Shown here piece after piece: positions 8,999-18,978 of a stretch of 44,192 nt of DNA. Below the pieces are notes generated by a model that saw only the letters and a program-made list of their open reading frames with translations, did no database searches and had not been told where the DNA came from. A program made the translations under genes and the position numbers. How positions within the stretch are numbered: the stretch's first letter is position 1; each line of letters starts with the position of its first letter. Source of the DNA: Chara braunii (lineage: Eukaryota > Streptophyta > Charophyceae > Charales > Characeae); NCBI GenBank assembly GCA_003427395.1, contig BFEA01000843.1, positions 340,985 to 385,176 on the forward strand, in the 5' to 3' direction.

Positions 8999-10744
8999 CT
9001 ACTTAGACCTCTTGTGACTCGTATTCTCGTTGAGACTGACCTGCCTATAGCTCGCGAAACCTCGGTCGGAGAACCACACCACTCTCGCCGGCCACGAGTG
9101 CATCTTCCACAATACGAATATTGGCTCACCCTCCAACTCCTTCACAGCAGCCACGGTGTGTTGTCCGTTAACAGGGTAATAGTAGTACTTGTCCTTGTCC
9201 TCCGGCTTGAAGACATCGTTGTGAACCCTTTCAGCTTGCTCCGGCCTACGCTCCATCGGCTTGTAGATGGGTGTCAGAACCAAAGGGTTTTTCGTCCAGA
9301 TCTTGCCCCTTTTGTCGTGGAATTGACGCAGCATCGCAGCCTTGATGTCGTCCACAGTTTCGCGATAAAGACCGCGGTGGTTGTAATATATTTCCCAAGA
9401 CGGGCTGTCGCAGACCTTCTTGGGGTCGATGAGCAGTTGGACGGGGAGCTCCTTCTCCACGATCTCACCGCCATCGTTCCGCTCGTATTCGAGCCAGAAC
9501 GCTGCCGCTTCGTCGCACTCCTCACCGACAGGCCGTTCGCCCCCGCTCGCNGCCTCANCAGTCTTCCACCTTCGANGTTTCNTNTGGCNATCGCCTTCTT
9601 CANCNGCCACTTTCCGTTTCGATTTCTTCGAAGGTTCTCTCGCGGCCGCAGCGTCTGGATCAACCGAATCTCCTCCACCCGCGGCTTGTCCTTCGCGGAT
9701 NGTCAAANCGTCGGGCCTCCTCNCTTTNTTACTTGNCGTCCCACCNTCTTCCTTCGTCGGCCTCTTTCCCGAGGCACGTTCTCCGTCGCCACCTCCATCC
9801 CCGCCCGTCACCGCCTCCGGTTTTCCTCTCATCCTCTTCATGCGGAGGGTTCCTTCCGTCACCTCCTCTTGCACCATCCTCTGTCTCTCGCTCTTCTTCT
9901 CCGAAGGAGTCTGCTCCCCGCCAGAGCTTCCGCGGACAACGCCCATCCCTTCAGCCTCATTCCCGCCAACATCTAGCCCCGATCTGCTTGAATCTCTTAT
10001 CGTCTCATCTTGAAGCGAATACGTGTCGGCGCCGCAGCGGACCTTGATAAGTTTCGGAGTACCGACCCATTGAGTTCCTGTACCCTGAGAATGCAAGTCC
10101 GACGTGTTCCTAGGAGCATCCGGGCCGACCTGCGTGTGAACGCTGCGTCCCTTGATCCGACCCCCAGCGTCTTGAATCAGACTCCCACGCCCCACTGCCG
10201 TACCTGGAGTTTCTTGAGCCAAGCAGGACGACTCCTCACTGGGTGGCAGAAGCCGAAAAAAATGCTCTGGCAGAAGAACCGGACGTTCTTTCGGCACCAT
10301 CAGCGCGAGATCGAGATATTGCTCTGGCGATGGAATACGCTTGCTGCTGCAATCGTAAAGGCCTTTGAAGTGAGAGCATAACGGCATGTTCGAGCCGTAC
10401 CCCGCGAAACTCTTCATGGTCACCAGCACACCTTTAACACCTCTGATAGGCAGTCTGCACTCGTCGTACATGCCGTTAGTGTAGAGCTTGAGGAAACCTC
10501 CAGGAGTCTTCGCGCACGAGACAACGGTACCGAGAGGAACAACGTTGACCGCTCCCCCGGCGTCTGTAACGCAAGTGGGTCGCATGAAAACAGCTGGCCC
10601 AAAAAGATCCCCCTGAACAACGAAGTCCAAAAACCATGGTGCTCCCTTTGCGTGCATATACTGAGGAGTAGGTTGCTGTGCAGGTCGTCCCTCCCCGGGG
10701 GCAGATGGTCCACCGCCTGTGGATGTGTTCTTTGCGGACGCCAT
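8999..10744 (-). CDS. ParB/Srx-like domain protein (N-terminal part of ParB-methyltransferase gene)
   Basis: The 581-codon ORF starts at a good ATG (MASAKNTSTGGG). Residues 1-170 look globular (WFLDFVVQGDLFGP ... CSHFKGLYD). Then comes a long, charged, disordered middle containing many ambiguous bases. The C-terminal ~160 residues contain PLVLTPIYKP, then YYYYPVNGQHTVAAVKELEG (about 521-540), and end in SLNENTSHK. This is the layout of ParB-like nuclease/CTPase domains, where a V(D/N)GxHR motif is followed by an ENxxR-type segment. In phages and bacteria ParB domains are often joined or adjacent to DNA methylases, which is exactly what follows here on the same strand. Whether the stop at 8999 is natural or a lesion is unclear. 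Confidence 0.6.
   Translation of the reverse strand: MASAKNTSTGGGPSAPGEGRPAQQPTPQYMHAKGAPWFLDFVVQGDLFGPAVFMRPTCVTDAGGAVNVVPLGTVVSCAKTPGGFLKLYTNGMYDECRLPIRGVKGVLVTMKSFAGYGSNMPLCSHFKGLYDCSSKRIPSPEQYLDLALMVPKERPVLLPEHFFRLLPPSEESSCLAQETPGTAVGRGSLIQDAGGRIKGRSVHTQVGPDAPRNTSDLHSQGTGTQWVGTPKLIKVRCGADTYSLQDETIRDSSRSGLDVGGNEAEGMGVVRGSSGGEQTPSEKKSERQRMVQEEVTEGTLRMKRMRGKPEAVTGGDGGGDGERASGKRPTKEXGGTXSXKXRRPDXLXIREGQAAGGGDSVDPDAAAAREPSKKSKRKVXXEEGDXXXKXRRWKTXEXASGGERPVGEECDEAAAFWLEYERNDGGEIVEKELPVQLLIDPKKVCDSPSWEIYYNHRGLYRETVDDIKAAMLRQFHDKRGKIWTKNPLVLTPIYKPMERRPEQAERVHNDVFKPEDKDKYYYYPVNGQHTVAAVKELEGEPIFVLWKMHSWPARVVWFSDRGFASYRQVSLNENTSHKRSK
9551..9746. other. cluster of ambiguous bases
   Basis: Fourteen single Ns occur in about 200 bases, all inside the disordered part of the ParB-like ORF. 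The frame stays open through them, so they look like base-call conflicts, for instance between collapsed repeat copies, rather than real gaps. Confidence 0.9.
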
Positions 10745-11029
10745 TGTATTCCCACTCGTTGACTAGCACGCCCAACCTCAAACCAACTTGGATGACTAAT
10801 ACGCCCAACCCGAGACCACTACAGAAGCGAAGTGCAAACTAACTCGGACTTAACGAAATGGAGGAAGAAAAGGACGTAAGAGATGGGTGTTCGAAATGCA
10901 CACGAAGTCACAACAATCGGGTGAAGGATAGGAAAGACAGAAGTTCGGAGGGAAGACGATAACTGTTCGGAAAGACTGCGACCCAACTAGATGCCCTCGA
11001 AATGAGTAAGATGTGGTTTATCGACAAGT
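10745..11029. other. upstream region of the ParB-like gene; no gene
   Basis: This stretch presumably holds the minus-strand promoter of the ParB-like ORF, but no TATA box was convincing. Two short related segments (TAGCACGCCCAACC at about 10765 and TAATACGCCCAACCC at about 10797) and a weak dyad copy near 10828 are visible. Confidence 0.4.
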
Positions 11030-11630
11030 GCAAAGGGTGTTGACAAGTGCGAACTAACTCGCAGTTCTGTAGACAAGACAACAATGGCAACCCGCTGCAC
11101 TAGGGGAAAGTGCGAACTAACTCGGAATTGTGGAACNNNNNNNNNNNNNNNNNNNNNNNNNNNNNNNNNNNNNNNNNNNNNNNNNNNNNNNNNNNNNNNN
11201 NNNNNNNNNNNCACTAGGGGAAAGTGCGAACTAACTCGGAATTGTGGAACTGAAGACCTGAAAGACGCACGAAACGAGTAAGATGTGGTTTATCGACAAG
11301 TGCGAATCGACAAGTGAGAACTAACTCACAGTTCTGATGACAGGACGACAATTGCAACCCGAAGTACAACAGGAAAGGACGAACTGACTCCGAATTGTGG
11401 AACTGAAGTCCTGGTTTATCGACAATTGCGAAGGGTTTCGACAAGTGCGAACTAACTCGCAGTTCTGTAGACAAAACAATAACGGCGATGCATAGCACTA
11501 GGGGAAAGTATGAACTAACGCGGAATTGTGTAACTGAAGACCGGAAAGCCGCACGGGTTGGGTTGTCAACACTCCAGCAATGTTGCTAAAAAAGTGCGAA
11601 CTAACTCGCATTTGTGGAAATAAAGAACTG
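11030..11630 (+). repeat. tandem array of dyad-containing units (with gap)
   Basis: Degenerate units carry AAGTGCGAACTAACTCG followed by GCAGTTCTG or GAATTGTGG. They recur near 11039, 11109, 11222, 11301, 11438, 11505 and 11590. ATGTGGTTTATCGACAAG also repeats between them. The short ORFs across the array are repeat-derived. Confidence 0.8.
11137..11211. other. 75-base assembly gap
   Basis: A run of N. The 39 bases before it (CACTAGGGGAAAGTGCG and onward) reappear directly after it, so the gap falls inside a tandem repeat and its length is not reliable. Confidence 0.97.
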
Positions 11631-11894
11631 CCTTTAATGAAATATGCGTCTAACCTTGGGAAAACTGCGAATAACCTCACAGTTTTCACTCCTCGAACAC
11701 TGTACGTCGCAAACTGTAAACTGGATCTATAAGGTGCGGCGATTCGTTGTGTGTCGAGGCCATGCGACGGTTTATTTTCCGCCGAGGCGCGACGAGTCGT
11801 TGTGCGCCGAGGTCAAAAACACCGGAAATCTATTAGTTCCGTTGTCGCTGTCATTCGAACATTTTGCAAATGTCAACGACGTTCGATATCGATG

Positions 11895-12480
11895 CGCTTA
11901 GCCATGCACCATCGTTATCGATGCGCTTAGCTCATCGCCATCGCCAACGCTCGCCATGCACCATCGCCATCGATGCGCTTAGCTCATCGTCATCGCGACG
12001 CAAAGCTATATCCCCCATCGCAGCCGTCGCGCTCACCTGACCATCGCAGCGCTGACAATCGCCATCGCTCTCATCGCAGCGCTGGCCATCGCTGCGCCAT
12101 CGCAACGTTGGTTCCATCGCTGCGCCATCTCTCAATCGGTGCACCATCGCTATCGCTGCCATTGCTATCGCTATCGCTGCCTTCGCTATCGTTGTTCTAT
12201 CGCTGTTCCATCGCTGCGCCATCGCTCTTCACCAGTGCGTCATCGCTGCGCAATCGCTATCGTTGTTTCATCACTGCCATCGCTATCGCTATCGCTGCAT
12301 TGTAACGCATTCCATCGCCGCGCCATCGCTCTCCAACGGTGCGCCATCGCTCTTCACCGCAGCGCTGGCCATCGCTATCAAAGCCCTGGCCAATGTTATC
12401 CCACCGCTGGGCTGCGCGATTTCTCTCTCCATCGCCGCACGATCTCCCTCCATCGCTGAGTGATCACTCTCCATCTCACT
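11895..12480 (+). repeat. CCATCGCTGCG-type satellite
   Basis: Short degenerate units of the form CCATCGCT(GCG) fill almost 600 bases, with irregular phase. All long ORFs here are repetitive (Ser/His/Arg-rich on one strand, Met/Ala-rich on the other) and are not called as genes. Confidence 0.9.
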
Positions 12481-12695
12481 CCATCACTGCGTGATCCCTC
12501 TCGACAACCGGGCAACCTCCATCCTTGCCCCAAAGGCTCTCCATTACTCGTGCGCGATCTCGCCATCGCCATTGTATTGTTGTTTCAGGCCGTCGTCGAT
12601 GCAGCCGCCCATCACTGTGGAATCGCACGAAACAGGTGACAGGTATGCTTAACGAAGGTTTAACTCGATGGAACTGATGTTGTGCAATAACAAAT
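12481..12695. other. unique spacer between two satellite blocks
   Basis: No gene recognised. Satellite-like fragments thin out here and resume after 12695. Confidence 0.4.
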
Positions 12696-13370
12696 CTTGG
12701 TCATCGCTGTGCCTTCTCTCTCCATCGCTGCGGCATCGCCGACCATTGTTGCACGTCCTCTCTCCATCTCTCTCCACCGATGCGCGATCTCTACCGACCT
12801 TTCGTCATCTATCCCCATCGCTGCGGTATCTTTCCTAATTTATCTCCTTCGTCATCCATCTCCTTCGATGCGCTATCTTTCCTAATCTATCTCCTTCCTC
12901 ATCTATCTCCATCGCTGCGCTATCTTTCCTAATCTATCTCCATCGTTATCTATCTGCTTCGGTTCGCCATCTTTCTCCATTGTTGTGCTATCGCTAACCA
13001 TCGCTTTGCCTGCTATCTCCATTGCTGCGCCATGTTTCTCCATCGGTGCGCAATCTCTCTCTCTCCCTGCAGCACATCTCCCAATCAGTTTGCGATCTCT
13101 TTCCCTTCCTACGCCATCCACCTTCTTCCCCGGAATATACAACGCACTTTCATTATAGTTGTCATTAGACTGAAAGATGACCCGAATTTAGTTGTAATGA
13201 CCGGACGTTGTATTCGGGGGAAGACTGTGACTCCATCCATCTCTCTTGGTGCGCCATCTCTCTCATTCGGTGCACCATCTCTCTCCGAGTATTTTCATCG
13301 ATGCGCCGTCTGCCCATCGCTCCGCAATCTTTCTCCATCTAAAAAAATAGCACGCCATCTTTTCCTATTT
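12696..13370 (+). repeat. CTCCATCGCTGCGC-type satellite, second block
   Basis: This is a related but more pyrimidine-rich array (TCTCTCCATCGCTGCG, TATCTCCATCGCTGCGC and variants). A unique insert around 13145-13215 interrupts it. It is probably the same satellite family as 11895-12480 after divergence. Confidence 0.85.
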
Positions 13371-13431
13371 CTCTCTTGCGACGATCTGTGGCTCGTACTA
13401 CACGCAGAACAACCCGGAAATAACTTGCACT

Positions 13432-13850
13432 TGTACCCGCAGTTTCGTAATGGAAATGGTGGTTTACAAGTGCGAATTCATTCGCTCTTGAACGAATTAA
13501 CCCCTTAATTTGTCACTGTTTAGTCCATAGGTCAGAATGAACTCGCACTTGTACCCCCAGTTTCGTAATGAAAATGTCCGTTTGCAAGTGCGAATTTATT
13601 CGCTCTTCAATCAACCATCCCCCTCAATTTCTTACTCTATAGTCCAAAAGTCCCAGTTTCATAGTGGAAATGTTCATCTGCAAGTGCGAATTTATTCGCT
13701 CTTCAACCAACCATCCCCCCAAATTTGTGACTCTTTAGTCCATAAGCCCCAGTTTCATAATGGAAATGCTCGTTTGCAAGTGCGAATTTATTCGCTCTTC
13801 AACCATCCATCCCCCTAAATTTGTTCCTCTTTAGTCGATAATTCGCGTCT
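13432..13850 (+). repeat. ~96-bp tandem repeat, four copies, each with a dyad
   Basis: Units open with CCCAGTTTCRTAATGRAAATG near 13438, 13556, 13654 and 13748. Each holds AAGTGCGAATTTATTCGCTC (at 13468, 13586, 13682 and 13778) and ends in TTTAGTCCATAAG-type text. The dyad is the best conserved part of the unit. The array lies upstream of the transposase-like gene. Confidence 0.9.
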
Positions 13851-14414
13851 CTTCTCGGCCCAAAAGAATAAAGTCCTTTTGTATTTGCGAGTTAACTCGC
13901 CACTGAACCAACCACGAAGGCAATTTCTTATTGCACGACGTAATTGAAATGTTCCTATGAAGTGCAAATTTTTTGACACTTGAAATTTCTAGCTGTTTAG
14001 TGGATAATACCGAATCGACTCGCGCTTGTGTTCGCTCTTGTTCCAACCATGAACTTAATTTCTTACTGTACGTTGAATAAGTCTAAATCAACTCGCATTT
14101 GTACTCTCTCCTGAAAAAGTGCAAGTTTACTCGGACATATCCAAACCACTTGCACACTGAACGAGTGGGTGAGGAGTCGGACTTGAGATACCACTTGAGC
14201 CTCACATCAGGGTCCGACAAAACGATACGGATTCAAATGTTGTTGTTCCACTGTTTTGTGATAAATGTTTGAAATGTGAGTTTGGTCCCTCTTGTTTATT
14301 TCCCTGACCTCGTCATACGTTGACGTGATTTTCTTGTTGTACAGTTTCCGTGTGAATCGTCTCTTCAAATAGCTGTCCAATCCGTTCACTGTGTCACGCC
14401 AGCGCCACCGTCAC
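13851..14414. other. spacer upstream of the transposase-like gene
   Basis: Decayed copies of the same dyad (near 13887, 14018 and 14084) are present. No gene is supported; the small ORFs are short and lack any family signal. Confidence 0.4.
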
Positions 14415-14773
14415 GACAACACGGAGAAGACAATGTTCGAGAACGTAGTTCTTGTGACAGCAGCCCGGAAGCTCCCTCTGATTGGCATTGCGGTTTGAAA
14501 AGGGAGTTCTCGATGTTGACCCCGACGAATCATTCAGGCTCGTCTACGACGTCCGCCCGGCGTCGTTTTGTTCGCTTTACCGACGTTCCCGACGGTCAGC
14601 GCGTATCTACAGCGCTAATCCCCGTTAGTGAGGGTGTTCGGGATGCCGAGACGTTTTCCAGTTGGTGGATGTTCGTGGACACAAATTTTTGTGGTGTGTC
14701 CGAAATGACTGGATCAATCTCGTGCGGACAGGGGGTAGACTGTCTCAAAGCATTGAAGTTACCTAACCCCTAG
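14415..14773 (+). pseudogene. possible 5' portion of the transposase-like gene
   Basis: An open frame runs to a stop at 14771. Its product (SSTTSARRRFVRFTDVPD ... ETFSSWWMFVDTNFCG) is Ser/Thr/Arg-rich and unlike any domain I know. It is followed after about 75 bases by the main transposase-like ORF in another frame. It may be the disordered N-terminus joined by an intron or a frameshift, or an unrelated ORF. Confidence 0.3.
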
Positions 14774-14849
14774 CATGTGACTATAGTCGGTCGTTGGTGG
14801 ACACTGACTTCTGCAGTACGCCCGATAGAAACGGATTTGATCGGGAACA

Positions 14850-17511
14850 GTGGGTGCATTTGGTAGAAACGGGTATGATAGGGACCAGGCAACGGTACTT
14901 GCGTGTGGAAGTGCGAAGGTAGGTAAGAGAATTGCATGTGAAGCCGGAATAGTTGGCTCTCCGTCGATGACAGCGACGGGTGCAATGAAAAATTGGCAGA
15001 CTGGTTTTGTAAACACAGATTTCTACAGTTCATCGGAATCCTCCGAATCTGATTTGCCGAGAACCGCTCCCACAGACGAATCGAAATTCCTAGGTGCAGC
15101 GCATAGGTCCCCGACCAAAAGCCAACCTGGAACTCCCGAAGCAGTCCTTCATGTTTTGTCCCATCCCCTACGTGGAGAAAGGAGAAGATATAATCGGAAA
15201 AATAGGCCAGTTAGAAGGTCAGAGCATTCGAAGAGGGCCAAAAGTCGATTGAATGAAACTCACATTGCGCTCGTCCCGGCGTACAAATGTTGTAAGAACA
15301 AGTGTCTTCGGGTCTTGATCATTGACGATATCAAACCGGTGCGCGAAGCCTATTACGAAATGTCTATCGAAAGGAGGATCGAGTGGTGGATGCAAACCCT
15401 CGACAATTTCACTATCCTCGGCGGCGGTCTGGAAAGAGTCCAACCAGTGCAGTGCAAACGCCGTGTGTGCATCGCCGGTTGGTGCAAAATAATAGGGATA
15501 TGTCGAAACACATTTCGTCGTTATAGCAAGTGCAAGTCGGACGGGGTCGTCCGTGGCCGTCATGGTCGATGGGGATCATTGTTGAACCCGAGACCGGAGT
15601 ATGTGATCATGCTGGCTCGTGTGACAAGGTTCGTTGAAGAACATGGAGATGCTATGCCTAAAGAAATGGTTGTGAGGGGGACTTCACAACGACCCAAAGT
15701 TAGGCTCCCTGCTTATTTCACGAAGCTCCTTGTATACGAGTCTATCAAGGCGGACTTAGAAGCGGCGGGTATGACCGTCATTTCGGAGCAAGTCTTCTCC
15801 TCCATATGGAGGAAGTACTTGTGGCATGCCGACCTTGCCAAGTCCAACTCGTTCACAAAGTGTGGTGAGTGCGTCCGCCTTAGACAGGCCAGAGACAATG
15901 CCTTCCTCCTTCGTGACCATAGGGATTTCGATGAAAAACACCGCAAACACCAACTTGATCAGGTCGCTCACCGTGCGGATTACGCTGACTGAAAACTTCG
16001 TTCAATTTTGAACCCTGCGGAATACCTCTGCCTTATAGTGGATGGAATGGATCAGAAAAAGACAACCATTCCTCACATCGGCATGTATGATTACTCCAAG
16101 GAGCATCGACACGAGATGATGATGAAAACGAACCTGACCGCGGTCGTAGCTCACGACAAGAAACCGTCCATTTATGTGTACACGTATTTGCCTTTCTATG
16201 CGCACGGTTCTGATGGCACAATGACGTGCGTTATGCGGACTCTATGTGAGTTGCAGGCGTCGGGAGAGAAATGGCCACGCCACCTCCGCATCCAGGCGGA
16301 CAATTGCTGGAGGGAAAACAAAAACCAATACCTTATGTGTTTGGCCTCTTTTCTGGTAAAATTCGGGATTTTCGAAGATGTCGAAGTGGGGTTCATGCTC
16401 GTTGGCCACACGCATACCAACATAGACGCGACTTTTAGTGTTTTCTCGAAAAAACTGAAGGACAACGATGTTTACACCATGAAGCAGTTGTTCTCGCTTA
16501 TGCCGATTGGCGCCGGGTAGTGGATCGATACGTCAATAGAACCATCGTCGGCGTATCGAAACCGCACCTCTTCAAATTCTTCATGCGTGACGGCAGTCCC
16601 ATCATGGTGTACAAGAAGTACTGTACCGATGCGGAATGCCGGAAGGGAGACCTGTTCACTGGTTTCCGGTTGTCGATGGCCAGTATGCAGACCCTACTTC
16701 CCCTCCACAGCCATGTGTTATTCCCTGTGTCGTTAAAGACGATTTTCAAATGGATCGTGACAGTGTCCAAAAATTTATGGACGTCCTCGAACAGCATAGA
16801 CACATGTGGCAGACATATAGGAAGGAGGAGGTTGACAAGCGGGAGGATGCTTTGTCGTACTGGAAAGCCTTCTTCGTCGAGGCGGACGATATGATCCAAA
16901 AGCAAAAGAAGAAAGAGACGGAAGAGGGTAAGGAAAAGGATGTCCTCGGGGCGGACGACCCGGAGATCTACCCTCACTCCTTCTGGCCACAATCAGTCGA
17001 AACTGTGGACGAAGTTCAAGAAGCCGATCCTCCTTCGCCAGATGCTTCGCTTATATATGTAGGACCGAGAGCGGGCCGTCCAAAAGTGGACTTCGACCCT
17101 TGGCGCCATATAAACAAAGCTGATTTTCTGATTGTTAGGCCGCCTGATGAGGAACTGTCTCAAGGTGTCCCATTCTAGGTTGGCAGAGCACAGTCTGAGG
17201 TTGTGGACGACCGTTCCTCACTGCATTTGAGTTGTTTACGTATACAGTGGTGGGTGCCTACAGGTCACTTATCCGATCTTCGCGAAAGGTACTCCGGCGC
17301 TTGGACGAAGAGGTGGAAACTTTCCACTTCGGACGAAGAACAATGCCACCGCGCCGAAACCGTGGCTTATTCTTGGAGAAGACCTTTTTCCAAAGGGACG
17401 AATGAGAGCAAATTCGTGACACGCCTTGCAATACCGACATCCGTTTGCGAGAAAGCGCTTGTGGCCTTGGGGAACGGTTGTCTTTCCGGTCCGTCTGACG
17501 TGCCCGTTTAG
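14850..17511 (+). pseudogene. transposase-like gene with RNase-H-type core (resembles DUF7869 family), broken
   Basis: The conceptual product has a Cys cluster (KCCKNKC, near 15290), a helix-turn-helix-like region (GICRNTFRRY then GRHGRW), a second CxxC (KCGEC, near 15861), and then the core. The core reads VDGMDQKK (Asp at 16041), QADNCWRENKN (Asp at 16299) and LVGHTHTNID (ending at about 16427). That ordered set of acidic and His residues is what I know from DUF7869-type proteins and fits an RNase-H/DDE-like fold. A C-terminal part (VRPPDEELSQGVPF ... IQWWVPTG) resembles the small BAH/SH3-like end of those proteins. Lesions are a TGA at 15990, a TAG at 16518 with a frame change, a frame change near 16672, and a TAG at 17176. 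The first ATG of the frame is uncertain. It is probably the element's own transposase, now dead in this copy. Confidence 0.65.
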
Positions 17512-17513
17512 AT

Positions 17514-17535
17514 AAATGCGAACTGATTCGGATTT
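17514..17535. promoter_or_regulatory. dyad copies before accessory gene D
   Basis: AAATGCGA, six bases, TCGGATTT at 17514, with a second decayed copy near 17575 (CTGCGAACTAATTCCGG). Both lie between the end of the transposase-like gene and the start of the next gene. Confidence 0.4.
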
Positions 17536-17608
17536 GGTAGCTACGAACTCCGCTAAGATAATGGCAAGACGTGAACTGCGAACTAATTCCGGTTTCTTGT
17601 CCTGCAGG

Positions 17609-18493
17609 ATGCATGACGACGACACACCATCGTGCGATGTTATATATGAGACAACGTCCTATAAAACCTCGTCGTACACGAGCGAGTATTCCTTTTCGAT
17701 CGAGAATGTGGACACTGATCTTATCATCATGAACAAATACATGTGGGCACAACAAACGCTCAGGCTTGACAGCGATTATCTGCATATCGAAGTTGGGGTC
17801 GGCCTCGACGGTTACATTGCACCCGAAACACGTGTTGTTGATGGACAAACTACAATAGTTTGTGATAGAGGATCAAATATGTGGTAACTCTACTGGAGTT
17901 TAAAAGAAGTCCAACTTTTGGAAGTTCCATTCAGTCAGGAGGAGAAGATGGACGTCGAGGATATGGTAGATGACTGGTAGTCGCTGCGCTTCGAACAAGA
18001 GTGAGGTTGTATGGACGAGCAGCATGCTAAACTTTGCGCATGGTACTGCATCGGGAAACCGAAGTTGCGTTTTCCTGTGATCATAGACTACCATGGCCGA
18101 GTTCGTCTGTTCAACCGCGGCACCCGTGTGCTAACTCTTTTCACGGCGGTCAAGCTTTGTGGTAAACAAATGAGAGCTTTCTTCCTTGTGAGGGAAGACT
18201 TTCGCGAGCCTGCGTCCGTCGGTGCTCTCGAGCGCTTCCGTGAACGATTCGAAATAGATCCTTCGCTCGCAAAAGAGTTGAATCAAAAGGTTGACTGTTT
18301 GGTGCATGCCCAACTTCACTTCCTTTTCGGATTGTGTGACGACATATTATTCACGTTGGAACACAAGGACAACTGCAATGACTACACTCTACGAAAAGTT
18401 TCGCATCACCGTTCGGGAGTCCAAACATTGGAATTCGTAGGGGGTAGGCGGAGACAGATCTACGACTGTCCTTACTGTGAGGATGGACACTAG
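17609..18493 (+). pseudogene. accessory gene D (unknown family), three in-frame stops
   Basis: ATG 17609 follows directly on TTTCTTGTCCTGCAGG, an intron-acceptor-like sequence. One frame runs to the stop after CPYCEDGH at 18493, but it contains TAA at 17885, TAG at 17978 and TGA at 18002. Conserved with its neighbour (18979-19878) are DLII(M/L)xK, DYLH(I/L)E, KLCAW(Y/F)C(I/L)G, PVIIDYxGR, TLFTAVK and the final CPYC motif, which may bind zinc with a nearby His. No enzyme family was recognised. Similarity between the two paralogues across the stops shows the frame was once translated. Confidence 0.55.
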
Positions 18494-18519
18494 TCGCCAT
18501 GACTTGCTATGTGAGACAA

Positions 18520-18900
18520 CTCCGAGTTAGTTCGCACTTTGTTGCTGTACTCATAGGACGACCTCGCCGTTCATCGACGCCATCGTTGCAGGACTTGCGC
18601 TGATTAAGAGAGTAGTCTGACCGTTCTACATGAACGACGTGTTGGAGATAAGTCGAAGTTGAGTGGCGGTTGCAGGACTTGTGCTCAGTTGCGAAGTGCG
18701 AATCTACTGTCATTTATTTTTCAATCGTCGGCGGCGGTTGCAGGACTTGCGCTGATTTGCGAAGTGCGAATCTACTCTCACTTGTCGACCCACATGAATG
18801 ACGTGAGAAAATAAGTCGGCATTAGACGGCAGTTAGAAAGCTTGCGCTCTCTTGTGATGTGCGAATCGATTACCAATTATCGAACCCTTTCGTGCATATA
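18520..18900 (+). repeat. dyad and GGCGGTTGCAGGACTTG repeats between genes D and E
   Basis: A dyad copy lies just past gene D (18520-18540). GGTTGCAGGACTTG(T/C)GCT then GCGAAGTGCGAATCTACT recurs at about 18667-18715 and 18735-18785. A more decayed copy (GATGTGCGAATCGATTACC) lies near 18856. No ORF of note. Confidence 0.7.
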
Positions 18901-18978
18901 ACATTCCTGGAATTTTTGCTTATGCACTTGCGAGAATCGCAACTAACGCGCTTCCTTGCGTTTCTCCGCTGATGCAGA

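Noticed and set aside
8516-9976. 486-codon plus-strand ORF
   Set aside because: It is the antisense shadow of the ParB-like gene, is Arg/Phe-rich, and lacks any family motif; the minus-strand frame carries the recognisable domains.
11030-13850. CRISPR array
   Set aside because: Repeats are regular and contain dyads, but the spacers are themselves repetitive, no cas genes are present, and the context is eukaryotic.
17258-17848. 196-codon minus-strand ORF
   Set aside because: It overlaps the transposase-like C-terminus and the start of gene D in antisense; both plus-strand frames have better support.
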